From: Cristatella mucedo
Lineage: Eukaryota; Bryozoa; Phylactolaemata; Cristatellidae
DNA: 64,000 bases
Assembly (NCBI GenBank): GCA_009760855.2
Contig: WPIO01000130.1
Location: 124,001 to 188,000 of the forward strand
Reading direction: 5' to 3'
A program made the translations under genes and the position numbers. The notes under the pieces are model-generated. The model saw only the letters and a program-made list of their open reading frames with translations, was not told where the DNA came from and ran no database searches. How positions within the stretch are numbered: the first letter of the stretch is position 1; every line of letters starts with the position of its first letter. Below are positions 61,695-64,000 of the stretch, piece after piece.

Positions 61695-62075
61695 CTTTCT
61701 TTAAATACGCCGTGTAGGGAGCTGTGGAATGTATCAGTTGGTTGTGAATTCCAGCCTTTGGGAGCTTAGCGGAAGGCACAGTCTCCAAAAGCGCTTAGGT
61801 TGGTATGAGGCGATGATAAAAGACTTCTGTCAAAGGAGCTTAGGTTGAATAGGTTTCTTGAGTACATCATTGAAATGAATGCAAAAATGTTCTCGTACTG
61901 GTATTTCGCTCTTTTAATTCTCAATTCGTAAAGTTCTGATGTACCGCAAGATGCTGAGGTGCCAGCGATTACTTTGGCCAGGCCAGTTCTGAGTGGAGAG
62001 GTTTCTAAAACGGCTAATCCCATTTCCATAGGTCTTCCAGTGAATATGCCCCATGCCGACTTCATTGCGGGCTCC
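61695..62075 (-). mobile_element. LINE-C fragment (third LINE-like 3' end)
   Basis: The minus strand reads YELRIKRAKYQYENIFAF, then NLFNLSSFDRSLLSSPHTNLSAFGDCAFR, matching the usual C-terminal pattern of LINE ORFs in this clade (Arg/Leu-rich block, then A-F-x-D-x-A-F). It is unlike LINE-A and LINE-B in detail. Adjacent to a full SINE-A. Confidence 0.45.
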
Positions 62076-62095
62076 TGGTTTATTTCCTCGCTTGT

Positions 62096-62232
62096 TTGGC
62101 CCAGCAGTTAAGGTGCTCGCCCCGACCAAGGTCTGGCCGAGGTCGTGGGCTCGAGTCCCGAGGCATATGTGAAGCGCCTGAATTGAGATTAAGTTCTCTT
62201 AGGGTGCTATACAAATGAACTATATATATTTT
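62096..62232 (+). mobile_element. SINE-A (tRNA-derived), full length, well preserved
   Basis: TTTGGCCCAGCAGTTAAGGTGCTCGCC head, GAGGTCGTGGGCTCGAGTCC box B, GTGAAGCGCCTGAATTGAGATTAAG body, TTCTCTTAGGGTGCT hairpin arm, ACAAATGAACTATATATA end. The best reference copy of SINE-A here. Confidence 0.8.
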
Positions 62233-62969
62233 ATATATTTTTCTTTTTCTAATATAATCACAATAAGCCGTACTTGAACGTAGCAACTTGGGTCTACAAA
62301 AAGCTTATTAGTCTTACGGTAAAGTCAAGATAATTCAAGCACTGAAATTTTGTGGCACAGAACTTGAGCAGTTTAGTAAGATAAAAACCTGAGGTGCATA
62401 TCAATCACTGCAGAACAGATAAAAATTAAACAAAATATTGGCTTGAAAGCCTGTCGACCAAGGCGGCTGTTGCAGACGACCAGGGTGCTGCCTCCCAAGC
62501 ATACTGGCCTGTTACTGCTGCTGAGGCTTTGTCACAATTAAAAGAGCTACGGGAGCCTCGGAGCAGCTTTAGTACACTCGCTTCTCCTCTATCAGGTTTT
62601 CTTAAATAAGAAAATTTTTTAATTGATCACTATCCGATTTAAAAAGCACAATGTATAAGGGATAATCGCCATTTTCTGTGCTTTTGACGCATAATCAACT
62701 GCAAAATAACTATTACTACTTACTAAACATAAAAGTAAACTTAAAATGTGTCATGCTAGAATCTTTTTGACATAACCGTTTAAAGAAAGTCTCGATTATA
62801 GTGGCCGATATATCGAATATCTCGAATCAGCCCTTCATAAGTATGACTTCATCATTTATTCAAGATTCAAATTTTGGCAAACTAGCTCCTGCACCTCTAA
62901 GAGATATGATCTTCCGCAGAGGGGTCGCCTACTGCCAAGAGTACAGTCGACAGCTGGATGCTGTTCGCT

Positions 62970-64000
62970 GCTTCGCACAAGACTGCTAGTTCTGATAACT
63001 ACCACCCAGTCTCCCTTTTACCATTCCTATCAAAGACACTGGAACGGGTCGTGGCGGACCAGCTGAACTCATATATAGAAACCTCACACCTTTCTAGTAA
63101 TTTCCAGTCTAGCTTTAGAGCTAATCACTCCACAGAGTCAGCATTGCTTAGGTTATACAACGACCTACTTAGGAATGCAGACATGTGTTGAGTGTCTCTG
63201 CTTGTTTTGCTCGATCTTTCGGCAGCTTTTGATACCATCGATCACAAAGTTCTTCTAGAGCGCCTCTCATCTCGCCTGGGCATCACTGGCACTGCTCTGC
63301 AGTGGTTCAGGTCCTATCTCAGTGGGAGACTCCAGAGTATTGACGTGAATGGACAAAGATCATCTGAAGTACCTCTGAAATATGGAGTACCTCAGGGCTC
63401 AGTGCTAGGTCCGATTCTTTTCACGGTTTATACTCTGCCTCTTGCTGATGTGATTGCCAAGCACAATCTAGGCTTTCACTTCTATGCGGATGACACTCAG
63501 TTGTACCTTTGCTTTGATCCCTCCCAGCCTTCGAGCACCTCAAATTCTCTCAACTCACTTGCTGCTTGCATTGATGACATCCGCACATGGATGGCAGCAA
63601 ATTTTCTAAAACTAAACGATGATAAAACTACCATACTAGTTATGGGCAAACCCAGTGTGATTCACAAATTGGAAAGGCCGACGCTCAAAATTGGCTCTGC
63701 CAGCATATCTCCTGTTGAATCAGCTCGAAATCTATGTGTCATATTCCAAAGCGACCTCTCGTTAGACGACCATATCAGCCCCACAGTCAAATCTGCTTAT
63801 TTTCAGCTTCACAACATTGCTAAAATTCGGGCTTGTTTAGATAATGATAGCACGTCCAAGTTGGTCCATGCATTCGTGACATCCCGTCTCGACTTCTGCA
63901 ACTCACTGCTTACTGGCCTACCAGCATGTGCGATCAGGCGATTGCAGCTGGTGCAAAACTCGGCAGCTAGGCTTGTCTGTCGTAAGCGTCGCAGTTGCCA
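62970..64000 (+). mobile_element. LINE-A retrotransposon, well-preserved reverse transcriptase, cut by window end
   Basis: The 5'-truncated copy begins near SDNYHPVSLLPFLSKTLERVV and continues through FRANHSTESALL, LLDLSAAFDTIDHK, YGVPQGSVLGPILF, GFHFYADDTQLYL and LKLNDDKTTILVMG to the RLDFCNSLL region at the edge. A single in-frame TGA at about 63,189-63,191 interrupts it, where the 32-kb copy has Gly-Arg; otherwise the frame stays open to the window end. It is the least decayed LINE-A here. The endonuclease is absent. Confidence 0.85.

Overview
This is nuclear DNA from an animal, probably a marine-type invertebrate. There are no operons and there is little continuous coding sequence. Splice sites are GT-AG, and the window is packed with dinucleotide microsatellites, tRNA-derived SINEs and broken L2/CR1-type LINEs. 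The species cannot be fixed from sequence alone.

The main gene lies on the minus strand and fills about 41 kb, from a start codon at 47,954 to a stop at 6,747, with AATAAA at 6,726-6,721. It has nine coding exons: 47,882-47,954; 45,598-45,788; 32,097-32,205; 30,062-30,142; 27,774-27,956; 23,589-23,783; 23,248-23,432; 14,622-14,730; 6,747-about 6,967. All have plausible splice sites and every junction keeps phase. The predicted product is a 448-residue type I membrane protein: signal peptide, three immunoglobulin (Ig) domains, one membrane span and a 40-residue tail with an NxxY motif. Ig2 and the Ig2-Ig3 linker look like C2-set_2 Ig domains of nephrin/Sidestep/nectin-type adhesion receptors. 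Most exons are too short to appear as conspicuous open frames.

Layout: 1-4.9 kb holds tandem repeats, microsatellites, SINEs and a G-rich tract. 5-6.55 kb is CAG/CTG-rich with no supported gene. 6.7-48 kb is the Ig gene, with introns full of LINE-A, LINE-B, SINE-A and SINE-B copies. A near full-length LINE-A (32.3-35.5 kb, plus strand) sits in intron 2, as does a GC-rich, promoter-like island (36.7-38.0 kb). 48-64 kb is upstream DNA with a 50-bp near-perfect palindrome, small minus-strand coding candidates (49.3 and 54.3 kb), stacked 3'-truncated LINEs, a 13-bp minisatellite, and a well-preserved LINE-A reverse transcriptase running off the right edge.

LINE-A and SINE-A end in similar short hairpin-forming tails, which suggests LINE-A machinery mobilised the SINEs. 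Exon boundaries, frames and repeat similarity were read by eye; no database search was run.
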